Positions 1 to 12,605 of a stretch of DNA of 64,000 nucleotides are shown piece after piece (position 1 is the first letter of the stretch; every line of letters begins with the position of its first letter). Source of the stretch: Flaccisagitta enflata. Lineage: Eukaryota; Chaetognatha; Sagittoidea; Aphragmophora. The position numbers and the translations under genes were made by a program. The notes beneath the pieces were generated by a model that was given only the letters and a program-made list of their open reading frames with translations, searched no databases and was not told the origin of the DNA. The stretch is from assembly GCA_965153355.1 (NCBI GenBank), contig OZ231126.1:29202001-29266000 (forward strand). The letters are read 5' to 3'.

Positions 1-142
1 TCGCTGAAATTGACTAATTTCGTCATGAAAGGTTAATCCATTAACGCTAAGGCTTTTTCTCATTTGGTAAAAAAATTCAATCAAATTATCAACCTCAGAG
101 AAAAAGAATCCAGTGGTTGTCTTAAGTTTCTTTTGAGTAACA

Positions 143-858
143 TACACTGCGAACCATAAAAAAGGAAACAGCTGTTCTTTAAGATATTTCTTATGAAAAA
201 AAACCTTTATTTTCTTGGTGAGAAATGTAAAGAGTGTTATCAAATGAAGCTAATGTCACAAATCCCACGAGTTTTCATTGATTATTATAGGTTTTACAGT
301 AAAAAGAAAATATGGTATCAGAATCTGTGTATGAACTGTGACTTCATCAAAAAAATATAAAAAAGAGACCTTTATAACTTGATTTTTATCATTTGCAGTA
401 CAGGAAATCAATTAAAATCATAGATCATTTGAAAGATATTTAAAAGAGCTTTCATTTGCCGCCAATCTCACATTTTTATCTCAATTTGTTCAGACACAGT
501 GAAGGAAAGATTGAAGAGTATCGATTTTCAAGTTTGAAAGGTGCATTACCAAAATGTACCCATTTAACTCCAAACAAATGTCATTTCCAAACGAGTAAAG
601 CTAGGAGGATGGGATTGGTCTAGAATAAAAGATCTTTTGAAAATCTTTCATAGGTCACTGATTTTGTCTACTTTCTTCTACTCAAACATGGATAGTATAT
701 GAAAAGAAAATGATCCTTCATTCTTGAAATTTGTGTGATGAAAAAATTTTTCTTTTGTCATTTATAAAAGGTTTAAATCAAGTGAAATCCTGTCAAAATC
801 CATGACATTGAAAAAGCCCTGCAAAAAATCTGTCCTTTGAGCTGTTTCTGGAGTTACC
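143..858 (-). mobile_element. Truncated copy of the Tc1/mariner-like element
   Basis: Begins with the TIR TACACTGCGAACCATAAAAA and matches the reverse complement of about 11240-11958 over its length. Shared words include GAGCTTTCATTTGCC-type and TTTCTGGAG blocks. The other TIR is missing. Confidence 0.72.
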
Positions 859-1364
859 AGTAGGGATGAAACTTATGCAGGGATTCTTGAACCGGTCTGT
901 ACAGGCTGTCTAAGTGAACTAATCTAGAGGTTTAAACCCAGAAACCCCATCAAAATAGTCGGGAACCTACCTAGCGGGACCCTTGCCCCTGCCCTTGGAT
1001 TTAGCCTTTTCGCCAAGGAGGAAGAGGAAAACCCCATGTTAAACCAATGGGAGGCGGATTGACCATTTGTTTCAACGTCATTTTGTTATATACCAACTAT
1101 TTTCTTTGTACAATGTGTTAATAACATTGTCATGAAACCTATTTAGCTTCCTTATCTGCTGAAACATTTCCTTTTTTGTTGAGGACATGCAACTCTATAT
1201 AAGGGGCTCTGTCTGTCCATCTGTTGGTCCATCTGTTAGCTGATCACGTTTTGAGTTGAAAATGCAATAAATACGCAGTTATTATTGAGTGCAGTGTGTG
1301 TTGGTGTGTGTGTGGTTTTATGTGTAGGTGTGTGTGGAAGGGGATAAGGTTGTTGTCCCCAGGG
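859..1364. other. Intergenic, no gene seen
   Basis: A degraded hairpin-ended element start is visible near 1180-1245 (GAGGACATGCAACTCTATAT, GGGGCTCTGTCTGTCC). Nothing else is recognisable. Confidence 0.5.
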
Positions 1365-1431
<67 letters not shown>

Positions 1432-2012
1432 GATTTATTTGTTGTTGTTGTTGATGTTGTTGTCACATGCATCATAGCTAGATTTGGAGCTGTCAGAATA
1501 CAGTGTGATTGAGTCAGGGGGGGGGGCTGGGGGTTGGATACCCCTGCTTGCCCTACCATGATATTGTGACCAGGCATGTAGAGGTGTAGATTATGGAGTA
1601 GCGGGTGGCGCCAAAACTTGGCCTTTTGGGCAGTAGAAAAGAAAAGAAGAAGAAGCAGAAGAAGAAGAAGCAGAAGAAGAAGAAGAAGAAGAAGAAGAAG
1701 AAGAAGAAGAAGCAAAAAGAAGAAGAAGAAGAAGAAAAAGAAAAAGAAAAAGAAAAAGAAAAAGAAAAAGAAAAAGAAAAAGAAAAAGAAGAAGAAGAAG
1801 AAGAAGAAAAAGGAGAAGAAGTGAGAAAAGAAAAGAGAGAAGAAAGTAAGGAAGGTATGAGGGAAGAATGAAAGAAGAATGGTACGAAAGATGTAAGGAG
1901 GGATAGAGGGAAGGATGGAAGGATGAATGGATGGAAGGAAGGAAGGATGAAAGAATGGATGGAAGTGAGAATGGAAGGAAGGATGGAAGGAAGGGGGAAA
2001 GGAGAGAGGGAA
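1365..2012 (+). repeat. (GTT)n, (GAA)n/(GAAAAA)n and (GGAA/GGAT)n compound
   Basis: GTT triplets run to about 1462. A short unique stretch holds GGGGGGGGCTGGGGG. GAA and GAAAAA units then fill 1637-1820, and a degenerate GGAAGGAT region fills about 1850-2010. It gives long Phe/Leu or Lys/Arg frames with no gene character. Confidence 0.85.
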
Positions 2013-2339
2013 AAAAAGAAATGTAGAAAGAACGCTCTTGTATGTCAAATTGCTCATGTTTGTACATGGTCTTTTGATCAGATTGACTTATCCTTATATG
2101 CTAACCTTTACACCTGTAGCTAAAAAAGCATTGGACGAAGTTGTGTTTATCTGCTTGGTATCTCCAGACACATTGATGTGAAAGCCTGGGATCAATCTTT
2201 AATGTTAAGAAAAATTGTACATTTTAGTTTAGCACAAAAACTTGATGCTGCTTTCATGTTTGGACACATGAAACACGTATTTGCTTGAATTGACTTATCT
2301 TGCATTGTATTTGTGATTAAATGAACTAATTCCCTAAGC

Positions 2340-2545
2340 GTTGCAATACTTTTGTCCTAGGTATTATAAGTCGCGTGCAGGACATAAATAGCTTAAGATG
2401 ACTTAAATTGACTTAAAATGACTTGAAATGACTTTAAAAAAATTGAAATGACTTAAAAGAACTTAAAATGACATAAATGACTGTATTGACCTGATTGAAT
2501 AAAGTGACTTGATATAACTTAATATGACTTAAGACACAGAATAAT
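2340..2545 (+). repeat. 10-bp GACTTAAAAT array after an AAGTCGCGTGCAGG start
   Basis: TATAAGTCGCGTGCAGGACA matches the start of the CAACACCT subfamily of hairpin-ended elements. About 13 GACTTAAAAT-like decamers follow. A second small block (GACTTAGAAT) is at 3306-3385. The AT-rich 2546-3305 between them shows nothing else. Confidence 0.65.
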
Positions 2546-3593
2546 TTAGGGAGGAATTTCTTATTCATGCATAAGTTAAGAATTTTTCATAATTGCTGAT
2601 TTTTCCCCAAAATTTTTGATAAAGGACTTACTACATCTTAGTTTAAGACATATTTTGCATATTGGCAAGCTTATTTGCCCCTGCAACATTCAGGAAATCA
2701 TTTTTTCTTAATTTTTCATAATTTTGAATATTTTTGCTATTGTTAGACATAAATTCCAAAATATTGATTTAAAGTTATCCATTGAAAATTGATAAAAAAA
2801 TGAAAATAAGTCCTTTGATCTAGCCATTGGTGAAATCTGCTGGTCCTAATCTGCTTTTATCAAAGTTTGATATTCTTTGGAAAATAAAAGTTATCGAGAT
2901 TAGATTTTCTATTTTGTCACCTGACTTGTGCCCACTGAAAATAACAAATTTGCATAAGGATTCAAAAATTACAAAAACCAAGAACGTGCGACTCTTGTAA
3001 ATTAGTATATCTAAAGTCGTATGTTTTAGAAAGTGCAAATTTTTGACCCATTTTACAGATTTGTTATTTTCAAGAAAAACTTATCACATTTTTTGTTACA
3101 CATATTTGCCCTATTTTTGCTCTGAATTATGTTTCAGAGGATGAGTACGATTGTTCCAGAGACAAAAAATTCGGCGATGTCTTTGCTATTCATACCATTT
3201 GCTTCCTGATAAAAACCATTTGTTGCATTTTAAAGAATATTCATCATAAACTAGGAAAAAATGAATCAAAAGCGCCTGAATAAAAAATGCGATACGATTG
3301 TGCAGCATGTCTTAAAATGACTTATGACTTAGAAGGACTTAGAATGACTTAGAATGACTTAGAATGACTTGGAATGACTTAGAATGACATTTGGAAAGGA
3401 GCTGTGAGCCCAAAAGGCTTAAAAGTGCCAAAAAAGTAAAAAGGGGACAGACAGTTTTTGCCGGTTTTGCTCAGGATGCGCGGCAATTTTCATATTTGGA
3501 TCTCAAAACCCAGTTTCAGGCCTCACTGTGCTTTTATAAAAATTCTCAGTGGAAAGTCATATAACTGTGGGTTTTTCTGCATTTTTGAGCAGT

Positions 3594-4069
3594 ATTGGGA
3601 TGTAAGAGCATGTAACTAGCAAAAATAAAATCATTCCCCGAGCGCTTTATGAGTAATCTTCAAAATAGAAAAAAAATCAAACCTATTTGTAATGCAGATT
3701 CTAATAAGTTATATTGGCCCATTTTTTTATTCCATATTGTTATTCTATACAAAATTTCCTTTCATTTGATAGGTCACACTATATGGTTTTATACAGAAAT
3801 TAGGTTTTCATATTTTGAGCCACCGTTACTTGCATATAACGGGTGACTCAAAAATGAAAATTTTAATTCTTTACAAAGATATAAGTGCGACCTATCAAAT
3901 GAAAGGAAATTTTGCATAGATTAACAATATAGAATCAGAAATTTAGTGAACACATCCCACAAGAATTGGCATTGAAATTATGTCTATTTTTTTCTGATTT
4001 TGAAGGATACTCAAAAAGCGCTCAGGGAATGATTTTGTTTTTGCTAGTTACATGCTCTTACACCCCAAT
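3594..4069. mobile_element. 476-bp fully palindromic MITE/foldback element
   Basis: The two halves are reverse complements from ATTGGGRTGTAAGAGCATG at both outer ends to a centre near 3836, with a loop of only about 6 bp. Divergence is low at the ends and higher in the middle. No clear target duplication was found. No coding content. Confidence 0.8.
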
Positions 4070-4155
4070 CAAGAGAAAATGGTGGAAGACAAGGCTCTCG
4101 TCTCACAGGCAAGCTCTTCGCCAAACAAAGCACAGTGGCCTGGGCTGACGGATGG

Positions 4156-4215
<60 letters not shown>

Positions 4216-4283
4216 GCAATTTCCAATAAAGGCGCCTAATCGCCGTAGGAAAAATTATAAATGAGGAGAGAATAGAGAGAGAG

Positions 4284-4315
<32 letters not shown>

Positions 4316-4779
4316 GGACTGAGACAGAGATCAGGAAGTAAAGAAGAAGGAGAGGAAAAAAAGAAAAAAAAAAAAAGAAAGAAAATTCATGGGATGTATA
4401 ACTCGCCCATGATAGCAATTCCCAAAACATGATCAGTAGACACAGTTTAACACTCCTCTGTGCCAGCTTACCTGTTTTATTGCTTTAAGGAAGAAATCAT
4501 TGACTTGGTAGCAATGTGCTATCGGGAAGAAATCAAAGAGCAGGAGGGGAAATAATCAAAGGTTATGGAACTATATCACCCCTGTCTTGAAAGTCATAAT
4601 ATAGTTTTATCAAATCTTTGGTTTTTACCATCTCCATATCATTTCAGTGTGTTGAGGGCTTGAATTTACTATCTATATTGCTCATATGCTTTCACTTCAA
4701 TTATCATGAGTCCTTTTACCCAAAAGGCAGAAGGGCGAACAGACAGAAGCAATGACAGAGTAGTAGATTAAACTCTTAT

Positions 4780-4945
4780 AACATGTTTGTTGATCATCTG
4801 ACTAAATATAAGATATCTCCGCCGCCAAAGATAGCAAAGAAAACTTTTTTTTGCACAGGCATAATGGACAGACAGATGGATAAACAGACGGACAGTCTCT
4901 CTTAAAGTGTTGCTTCCAGATTCACGCATCTTAAAAGAAAATGAT
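4780..4945 (-). mobile_element. Hairpin-ended element, degraded
   Basis: Related to 60235-60440 by the words GTTGATCATCTGACTAAATATA and TTTTGCACAGGCATAATGG. The tetranucleotide array is eroded (GACAGACAGATGGATAAACA) and only the CGCATCTTAAAA half of the terminal stem is recognisable. Confidence 0.5.
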
Positions 4946-5461
4946 ATGCTTAACATGTAATCATAATGAATATATCATTTAAGTAAGTCACAATAGTTGC
5001 AATTGCATTCAAACACCTATGTACGTTCAAGATTGTCAAAAAGCTCATTTGCATATTGCAGTAAATTATGAATTTGTACAATTACGCATAGGCGTCATTT
5101 CTGACATCAATAAATACATCGTAAATGTGTTTGAATACATTTAACTAATGATAGATTATTGTTTTATGTATTTTTGGTTAATATCATTGATTTTATTGAA
5201 CTATATGAATCAATTTTTTCATGCTCTTTTTAAACCTTGGTTGAAAACGACCTATGTTTATAGACTATGTTTTCAGACAAATTCTTGTCATCCAGCCCCA
5301 GGGGTGATGGGTGCTCGCTCGAGGGGTTCCCCATTAAAAATCGCACATTGGCATATCCAAAAATGAAGAAAACATAGCAGAAAACCTGTTACCCGACCGT
5401 CACACTTGTAGCTGATATCCACTGTACTAAACTTTCACGCCTATTACCAGATCAATTTGTT

Positions 5462-5719
5462 TAGAAATTACAACAGTTTTAGTAAAATTTGTTCTCCATA
5501 AACTATGAAAGAAAATCTATCGTTTTCCCAAATAGGTTTTGATACATTTGTCTTCATTTTAACATGAAATCCAAATTGATCAAATTTGATGGGGCTGGTG
5601 GCAAATTGTTCATTTTTGGAAGCTCTTTAAAATGCTCAAGAATAACAATTAAATTTGTTGAATTTAAACCATGTAAAATAAGAATCATAGTTGTTTCCTT
5701 TTTTATGAGTCGCACTGTA
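5462..5719 (-). mobile_element. Short fragment of the Tc1/mariner-like element
   Basis: Reverse complement of about 10973-11240, ending with the intact terminus ATGAGTCGCACTGTA. It covers the left end of the full copy only. Confidence 0.7.
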
Positions 5720-5764
5720 GGTTCTTTTTGCGACAGTCCGATCTAAAAGCGGTGAATTTGAATG

Positions 5765-6108
5765 ATGTAATATCATCTGACATGGCGCATCATGAGGTAT
5801 TTGCCAACAACATTAGATGGGAAAGTATATAAGCGATCTATTGTCATCAAATATGGCACACCATGAGATGGTTGTGGACGACATTGGAAGGAAAAGTATT
5901 CAAGTGACCATCTGACATGGTACAATGTGATGTATATGTCGACAATATTGAATGGGAAAGTATTTCAGTGATCTACTATCATCTGTCATGGCACACCTTG
6001 ACATTTTTGTTGACAACACTGGGTGGGAAAGCATTAAAGCGATCTAATATCATCTGTCATGGCACACCGTGTGATATTTGTCGACGACATTGGGTGGAAA
6101 GGCGAATC
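5765..6108 (+). repeat. ~72-bp minisatellite, five units
   Basis: Repeats of CATCTGACATGGCGCA..., GACATTGGATGGGAAAGTAT and AAGCGATCTA-type blocks recur about every 70 bp with moderate divergence. No coding frame is conserved across units. Confidence 0.75.
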
Positions 6109-6235
6109 AATAAATTCGTGAGATTGCATTCAGACTCAAATCAGAGGAGGAAAGGAAGAAAAAGAGAGGCAAGTCTCTCAATCAAGCCCCATTGCGAGAG
6201 AGATCGAGAGCGAGAGCGAGAGAAAGAGAGAGAGC

Positions 6236-6263
<28 letters not shown>

Positions 6264-6266
<3 letters not shown>

Positions 6267-7836
6267 GTAGAATAGAGGGAGAACCATGTCCTTTCCTTAA
6301 CTAAGATTTAATTATCTATCATAATACTTTGAAACCTAGTGGGAGAGGTCTGTTCATAATTTGGATGCAAATCAAGCACATTGTGCTTTTTGTGAACATT
6401 TTTCAATCTATGCTGGCATGCAGAAACTCTCGACAAGAAAGCCACCAGTTTACTGCTTAAAATCTCAATTTTCTAAAAGGCCAAATTGACTAGCTTAAAC
6501 TAATAGGAAAGCTTGAGGTTGAACATAAGTACATCCATTCTGCAACACGGTGGATCAATATCAAAATTTCAAAGATCAGGCCTGGTAAATTTTATAATTA
6601 ACAATGAAAAGTGAATGTATTAATATAACATATATACTTACTACTTGGCAGCATTTAAAATCATGATCGGTTAACCATTTTTGATTTTTTACTCTAGCGC
6701 CTCTTGATATACACTTTGGAAAAGTCTACCACCAAGAAAATGATCCACATAAAAATTCAAATTTAGCGCTCAAACGCTGCGACTCCAGTCTCGGCATGAT
6801 TCTCCGGTGTCTGGCGCTTTATAAGAAGTTTTTTCAACATTTGGGTGGTTTGTCTATGGTAATGGATAGTCAAGAAATGACATAGGAAAAAATTGGGTCA
6901 AAAAGTTCAATACGTTTTTAGAAATATAAGCGTTTTTGTCTTTTTAAGATGTGATATATAATATATCATATGAAATATAGGTTACAATGAGTTTTTTAGC
7001 ATTTTGGGTAGTTGGTCATGGTAGTGGATAGTACTCAGGAAAAAACGACATTAGGAAAAAGATCCAGGTCAAAAAATTGATTTTTTCTTAAGTTAGAAGC
7101 GATTTTTGCCTTTTTATAATATGATATTTATAAGTCAGAATGGACATGCTTAATCAATGAATATTGACTTTAAAACTGAAAATTTAGATTATAAATTCAA
7201 ACCATCATAATTCAGTCAGACCAAAGATAGATTTGCAAATTTAAAGGAAAACAAACACCCTAATGTTTATGAAGAGTCACCTGTTTTAAAGGGTGTAGAA
7301 TAGAGAGAACCATGTCCTTTCATATTTTAAAGATGATATCTATCAACTATTACTTTTGAAACCTGATGGTCTGTTCATAGTTTGGATGTATGAGTGCTTA
7401 CATTGTGAAAAAAAAACTGAACATTTTTTCAATCATATGTACTGCCTCTCGACAGGGAAAGCCTGGGATTTTTAAGCAAATCCCCTCAATTTTCAAAGGC
7501 TAATTTCATTTACTTAAACCTAATAGGAAAGCTTAAGATTGAACATAGAAGTACATCCATGCTACAACACAGCAGATCAATATCAAATTTAAGATCAGAA
7601 ATACAAGTAAATTTTCCAAGATTGCTGGCAGTGAATGTATTATGCGTACCTGCCCTTTTTCCTCCAGCCTTTAAAATGTAATAGGTTAGCTCATTTTTTG
7701 AGGTTTTTTTATCTGAGCGCTTCCTCTTGATCTTTTGCTGGAAAAGAGGTCTACAGAAAATGAATCTATAAGAAAATTCAAATTTAAGCGCTCAGAAGCG
7801 ACACTGTAGCTCAGTCTCAGCATGATTCTCCAGTGA

Positions 7837-7894
<58 letters not shown>
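6264..7894 (+). repeat. Direct duplication of ~540 bp, 1 kb apart, each beside (GA)n
   Basis: GGGTGTAGAATAGAG...AACCATGTCCTTTC at 6263 reappears at 7289. Matching continues through TTTGAAACCT, GTCTGTTCATA, AATAGGAAAGCTTAAG-type and GATTCTCCRGTG blocks. A second roughly 165-bp tandem pair lies between them at about 6840-7120 (TTGGGTRGTT...ATGGATAGT). Confidence 0.7.
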
Positions 7895-7896
<2 letters not shown>

Positions 7897-8026
7897 CGCC
7901 AAAACAACATTTGCATATTGGTGTAGAATGGACAAAATAAGTTTTTGGTTCTTAATCATGTTTGAGTTTATTCGAAATCAACACAGATGCGACAATTTGC
8001 AGTTGCAGTTGAAATCGATTGCCATG

Positions 8027-8209
8027 CAACAAGGCCGGATACACGGCTACCCATGTCGCGTGCGGGTGAGCAGGGGTTGTATTTGAGGTCACTTGATCAC
8101 TTGAGCAGTGAGTACAAAGACTGCAAAAACCCTAAAGAGGTAAAGTGCGACTGACGGACGAACGAGCCGACATAGCGGGATGTAGAGTCGTGTAGCACGC
8201 GACTAAAAA
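8027..8209 (-). mobile_element. Hairpin-ended (GTCC)n element, copy 1
   Basis: Begins AACAAGGCCGGATACACGGC, contains GAGCAGGGG and GACGGACGAACG, and ends with the hairpin AGTCGTGTAGCACGCGACT followed by AAAAA. This is the reference layout for the family found throughout the window. Confidence 0.75.
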
Positions 8210-10972
8210 TTGTTTTTATAAAAGGTCTTCTTTCTTTAGTGCAGCCCAAGGTGTGCCGAAAGGCCATAAGAGCTTGATATCGATATGGGCTGCATGACAT
8301 CGATGTCAGATGCATGCTGGTGCCCCTTCCCGAGCAATACTTTGTCAACTTAATGACATCCTGTACCTGAACCGACAAAACCAAACCAATCGAACATTGG
8401 CCAAAGGAGAGAAGAAAAGACATTCATAGAAAAGATTATAGGCTAATGTCACAATCTCTTTTCGACGCAAGAACCCGACTTACTACCACGTTATCAGTGT
8501 TTCCGCAATGTCTATTGCATTGTGACAATTTTATATAGTTTGATGACCTACCTGACTACCTGGATTACCTTGCCAAACCATTTTTTGTGACCACCCCTAC
8601 CCCTAGGGGGCCTGAAAATAAGGTCAAAATGGCCACATTGGCATGTCCGGATTTTGTCCGGACAAGCAGATAACAAGCAAACCATATCAAAAAATAGATT
8701 ATCTGATCATTTCTCAGCTTTTAATCAGTTATCATCGATCCAATGTGATGTACAAAAAATTTCATCCCACTACGCAAATGCTAAGTTGTTCAAATATCGT
8801 ATCATTATCAAATTTTGATCCTTCTAATTTTTTGCTATTTCATGGCAAAATCTGAGTATGCTGATTATCTTTTTTTAAAAGACTTAATTCTCAAAGTTAA
8901 TCTTTTTTTTCAGGTTTCTATCTAATAGACTATGAAAGATATGCTCCAGAATTTCCATGCCACTGTGACGCCCCCAATCCCGCGTAATGACACTTTTCTC
9001 CAAGCGTGATTATTCCGCACACCCCCCCAGCTCTTCTGTCACGCTCATGTCACGCTTAAAGTCTGTCACTGTCACGCCATTGTGAAACTGATAATGAAAA
9101 TTTAAATGACACGATGAGAAAGAGCATGAAATTTTGCCTCTACACTGAAAATTTCAGGTCTTAACTCCCGGGCATTCAGCTAAAATGAAATTTTCAATGT
9201 TATTGGTCGGTAAATTGTTGCAGAATAATCACGCTTCACAAATCACAGTGAATCTTCATAGTTAAGTCACAGTGCAAACGAGCACGCAATTTGACAAGTC
9301 AAAACGATTTATACAATATTTTCTGTTTTTATCTATTCAAAGATTTTTTATTGAGATAAAGGTTTCGTAGTTGGTAATCATCAATTTTTCCTTGACGTTT
9401 TCTGTACATATATTGGAAATGTGAAAAAGGATGCCAAATTGGATTTTTACAAAAATTGATTCTTGCCATAACATGTCTCCGTGAAAACCAGATCTATCTC
9501 AGTTAAAATTTGCATTTTGAAAAACTGCAGCATCCAGTCTAAACACTTTTAAGAAACAGGCCATAATTTAAGTAAAATTTCTCTAGGTCGATTTTTTCTG
9601 TGTAACACCTAATATTTTTCATTGGGTTCTGCAGAAAATCATTTATTTACTCTAGGTAGCCTTGTGGCTTTACCGATGCAAGATCAATATAATGGTCAGT
9701 CGCGCTTTTACAATCAATTTAGAAGATTGTATAAAACATATAAAACTTTGGTTTTATTATATTTTAAATGCATAGCAGCGTATTCCATCCTGAAACAGAA
9801 CAATTTATTCAAATTGTTTTATTCTGCACCGACAATTCTTTGGTATCAGCGCATGTTTGCTCTCCCAGCAAGATGGCCTTACAAAAAAATAATGAAATGC
9901 CCATATCCAGGAAACCCTTTGAGAGAGACTATAGATTTTTGATGGATCAGTACTGTACTGAAACGATTACAAACACAGAGCTTTGGGCATCTTGGGACAC
10001 ATCTAACTAACCTTCAGCCAACCAGCTACCACCCAAAATAAAAAACCAGCATATTTTATCTAAATATTTGTGATTTGGCTGAAATTTACAGTGTGGTTCT
10101 TTCAGAGAATGTTTCCTTTAATTGATCTATTGGAGGAAGATTTGCGTAAGTTATATAATGACCGACGCTAAAGCTGTATGAAGGGAATTTCAAAAGAATT
10201 AAATCTCAATTTTTTCAGCACGATCCAGGTCTGATTGATTGTGAACTGTGATTTAGTCAAATATTCCACATTTCTGGGTTTTTGCTATTTATAACATTTC
10301 AATTTTTGCTATTTTTGATGCGTTATTTGGTTGCATTTCAGCCTAATTTACATGAAAATTGAGGATCAGTAACAAAATTCAGTTTTTGAACCATGTTCAT
10401 ATTGACATAAGCTATCTGATTATGAATGTTTTTGTCAAATTTTCTCAATTTTGAAATTGACCTTTTTCGCTATCTCGCAAAAAAGAGATTATAGAAACAG
10501 CCTTATAGTGGGGCCGGATAAACGACCAATAAGAATTCACTTTTGGATGGGCAGGGGCAGTAATGCGAGTGAGTAGGGGCAATATGTGTCAGGGCGGGGG
10601 CTGGGCAGGGGCAGTGTTGCTTTGAAATCACTATTTCAGTCGATTTCGCATTACCCAAAATTTCGCGTCAACAACTAACCAACTACCTACCTACCCAGGG
10701 ACACACCCTTTCATAGCGAATACAAATATATAAAAAAACAAAAAACAGGAAAAACACTAAGTAAAGTAGTCAAAACGAAATTGTGTACTCGAAACTTCTT
10801 GTTGCGCAACGCGTTTGAAGAACGCGAGCAAAGGGCACATTCATCAGGCGATAAGTCGCATAAAACTGCCGGTATGAGTATTAAGTAGGCCATCATCAAG
10901 CCCCATTGGTGATATAAAGGAAATGGAAGAAAGAAAAATAAGGCGAAAAAAAAAACAGTAAAAACAACTACA
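8210..10972. other. Intergenic, AT-rich, no gene seen
   Basis: Open frames (for example 9622-9942) lack any recognisable domain and exon-like composition. A degenerate hairpin-ended element fragment lies at 10508-10615 (GGGCCGGATAAACGACC, GGGCAGGGGCAGT). Confidence 0.5.
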
Positions 10973-11958
10973 TACAGTGCGACTCATAAAAAAAGTTACA
11001 ACTTTCAGTATAGTTTTACATTGTTTGAATTTAACCAGTCTTACTGTTATTCATGAGCATTTTAAAGAGCTTCAAAAAATAAACAATTTGCCACCAGTCC
11101 CATCAAGTTTGATCAATTAAGTTGGATTTTATGTTAAAATGAAGACAAATGTATCAAAAATTACATGGGAAAACAACAGATTTTCTGTTATAGTTTTTAA
11201 AGGACAAATTTTACAAAAACAATTGTAATTTGTAAACCAATCGAGCTCCAGAAACGGCTCAAATGACAGATTTTTTGAAGGGCTTTCTCAATGTCATTGA
11301 TTTTGATAGGTTTTTACTTGATTTGAACCCTTGATGAATGACAAAAGAAAGAATTTTTTCATCACTTAAATCTAAAAAATTAATGATCTTTTTTTCCTCT
11401 TAAGATATCCATGTTTGAATAAAAAGACAAAGTCAGTGACCATTTGAAAGATTTTCATAAGATCTTTCTTTCTAGACCAATCCCAGCCTCCTAGCTTTAT
11501 TCATTTGGATTTGACATTGGTTTGAAATTAAATGGGTACATTTTGGTGATGCACCTTTTCAAACTTGAAAATGAATACTCTTCAGTCTTTTCTTTACTGC
11601 GTCTGAACAAATTGAGCTAGAACTGCGAGATTGGCAGGAAATGAAAGCTCTTTTAAATATCTCTCAAATGATCTATGATTTCAATTGATTTCTTGCAGTG
11701 CAAATGACAAGAATCAAATATAAAAGGTCCCTTATTTATATCATTTCAAGAATTTACAGTTCAGACACAGATCCTGGAACCATTATCTTCTTTTTATCAT
11801 AAAATCAAAAATAATTGATGAATACTCATGGGATTTGTGACATTCACTTCATTTGATGACACTCTTTCCATTTCTCACAAAAAAGTATTGATAAATCATT
11901 TCTTTCACCAGAAATATCATTAAGAATGGCTGTAACCTTTTTTATGGTTCGCAGTGTA
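10973..11958 (+). mobile_element. Tc1/mariner-like non-autonomous element, ~986 bp
   Basis: The ends TACAGTGCGACTCATAAAAA and (reverse strand) TACACTGCGAACCATAAAAA form TIRs of about 27 bp. Each starts with TA, the Tc1/mariner target dinucleotide. The interior is AT-rich without a transposase frame. Two truncated relatives in the opposite orientation lie at 143-858 and 5462-5719. The right end is duplicated in tandem (11786-12229). Confidence 0.78.
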
Positions 11959-12229
11959 TTCATCGCTTGAACGCTTCTTCCCTTTCCTTTCTATGCCCCT
12001 GAATCTTTATCTTCTTTTTATCATAAAATCTAAAATAATTGATGAATACTCATGGGATTTGTGACATTCACTTCATTTGATGACACTCTTTCCATTTCTC
12101 ACAAAAAAGTATTGATAAATCATTTCTTTCACCAGAAATATCATTAAGAATGGCTGTAACCTTTTTTATGGTTCGCAGTGTATTCATCGCTTGAACGCTT
12201 CTTCCCTTTCCTTTCTATGCCCCTGAATC
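11786..12229 (+). repeat. 222-bp near-identical tandem duplication
   Basis: 11786-12007 and 12008-12229 differ at very few positions (for example AAAATCAAAA versus AAAATCTAAA). The unit covers the right end of the Tc1/mariner-like element plus about 50 bp of flank. Confidence 0.88.
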
Positions 12230-12267
12230 TTCACTTCAGTTACATCCTTAACATTTATGTATTAGTT

Positions 12268-12411
12268 CTTTTTAGATGCGTCATCGCATCTCTATAAGAG
12301 GGTCTGTCCGTCCTTCCGTCCGTCCGTCCGTCCGTCCGTCCGTCCGTCCGTCCGTTACGCCTCTTCTAATATCCTGCAGATGACGCATCTAGTTGCCCGA
12401 TCGGGCTTGTT
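12268..12411 (+). mobile_element. Hairpin-ended (GTCC)n element, AGATGCG subtype
   Basis: Starts TTTTTAGATGCGTCATCGCA (stem AGATGCG/CGCATCT), then CTCTATAAGAGG and about 13 GTCC units. It ends GCCCGATCGGGCTTGTTT, itself a short hairpin. The TTTTTA start of a second, degenerate relative follows at once (12412 onward, ATGCGCCAAAGCAC). Confidence 0.7.
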
Positions 12412-12605
12412 TTTACATGCGCCAAAGCACGTTTGTAAGAGGATCTGTCCGTTGGTGGGTTGTAGGTTGGCCTTGTTTAACATAGTATCATATTGTTATT
12501 AACGCGCCTAACTTACACCTTGCTCCTTCCTCTACCATTATATAATGTATGTATTCACACACATAAAATGTGGAGCGCATTCAGACAAATTGCCAAATTA
12601 TGCTT

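Noticed and set aside
5765-6108. Possible CRISPR-like array of about 72-bp units
   Set aside because: Units are contiguous and diverged with no constant repeat plus variable spacer pattern, in a eukaryotic context.
9622-10010. 106- and 80-codon frames in AT-rich sequence
   Set aside because: No recognised domain, no supporting splice or composition signal, and two overlapping frames of equal quality.
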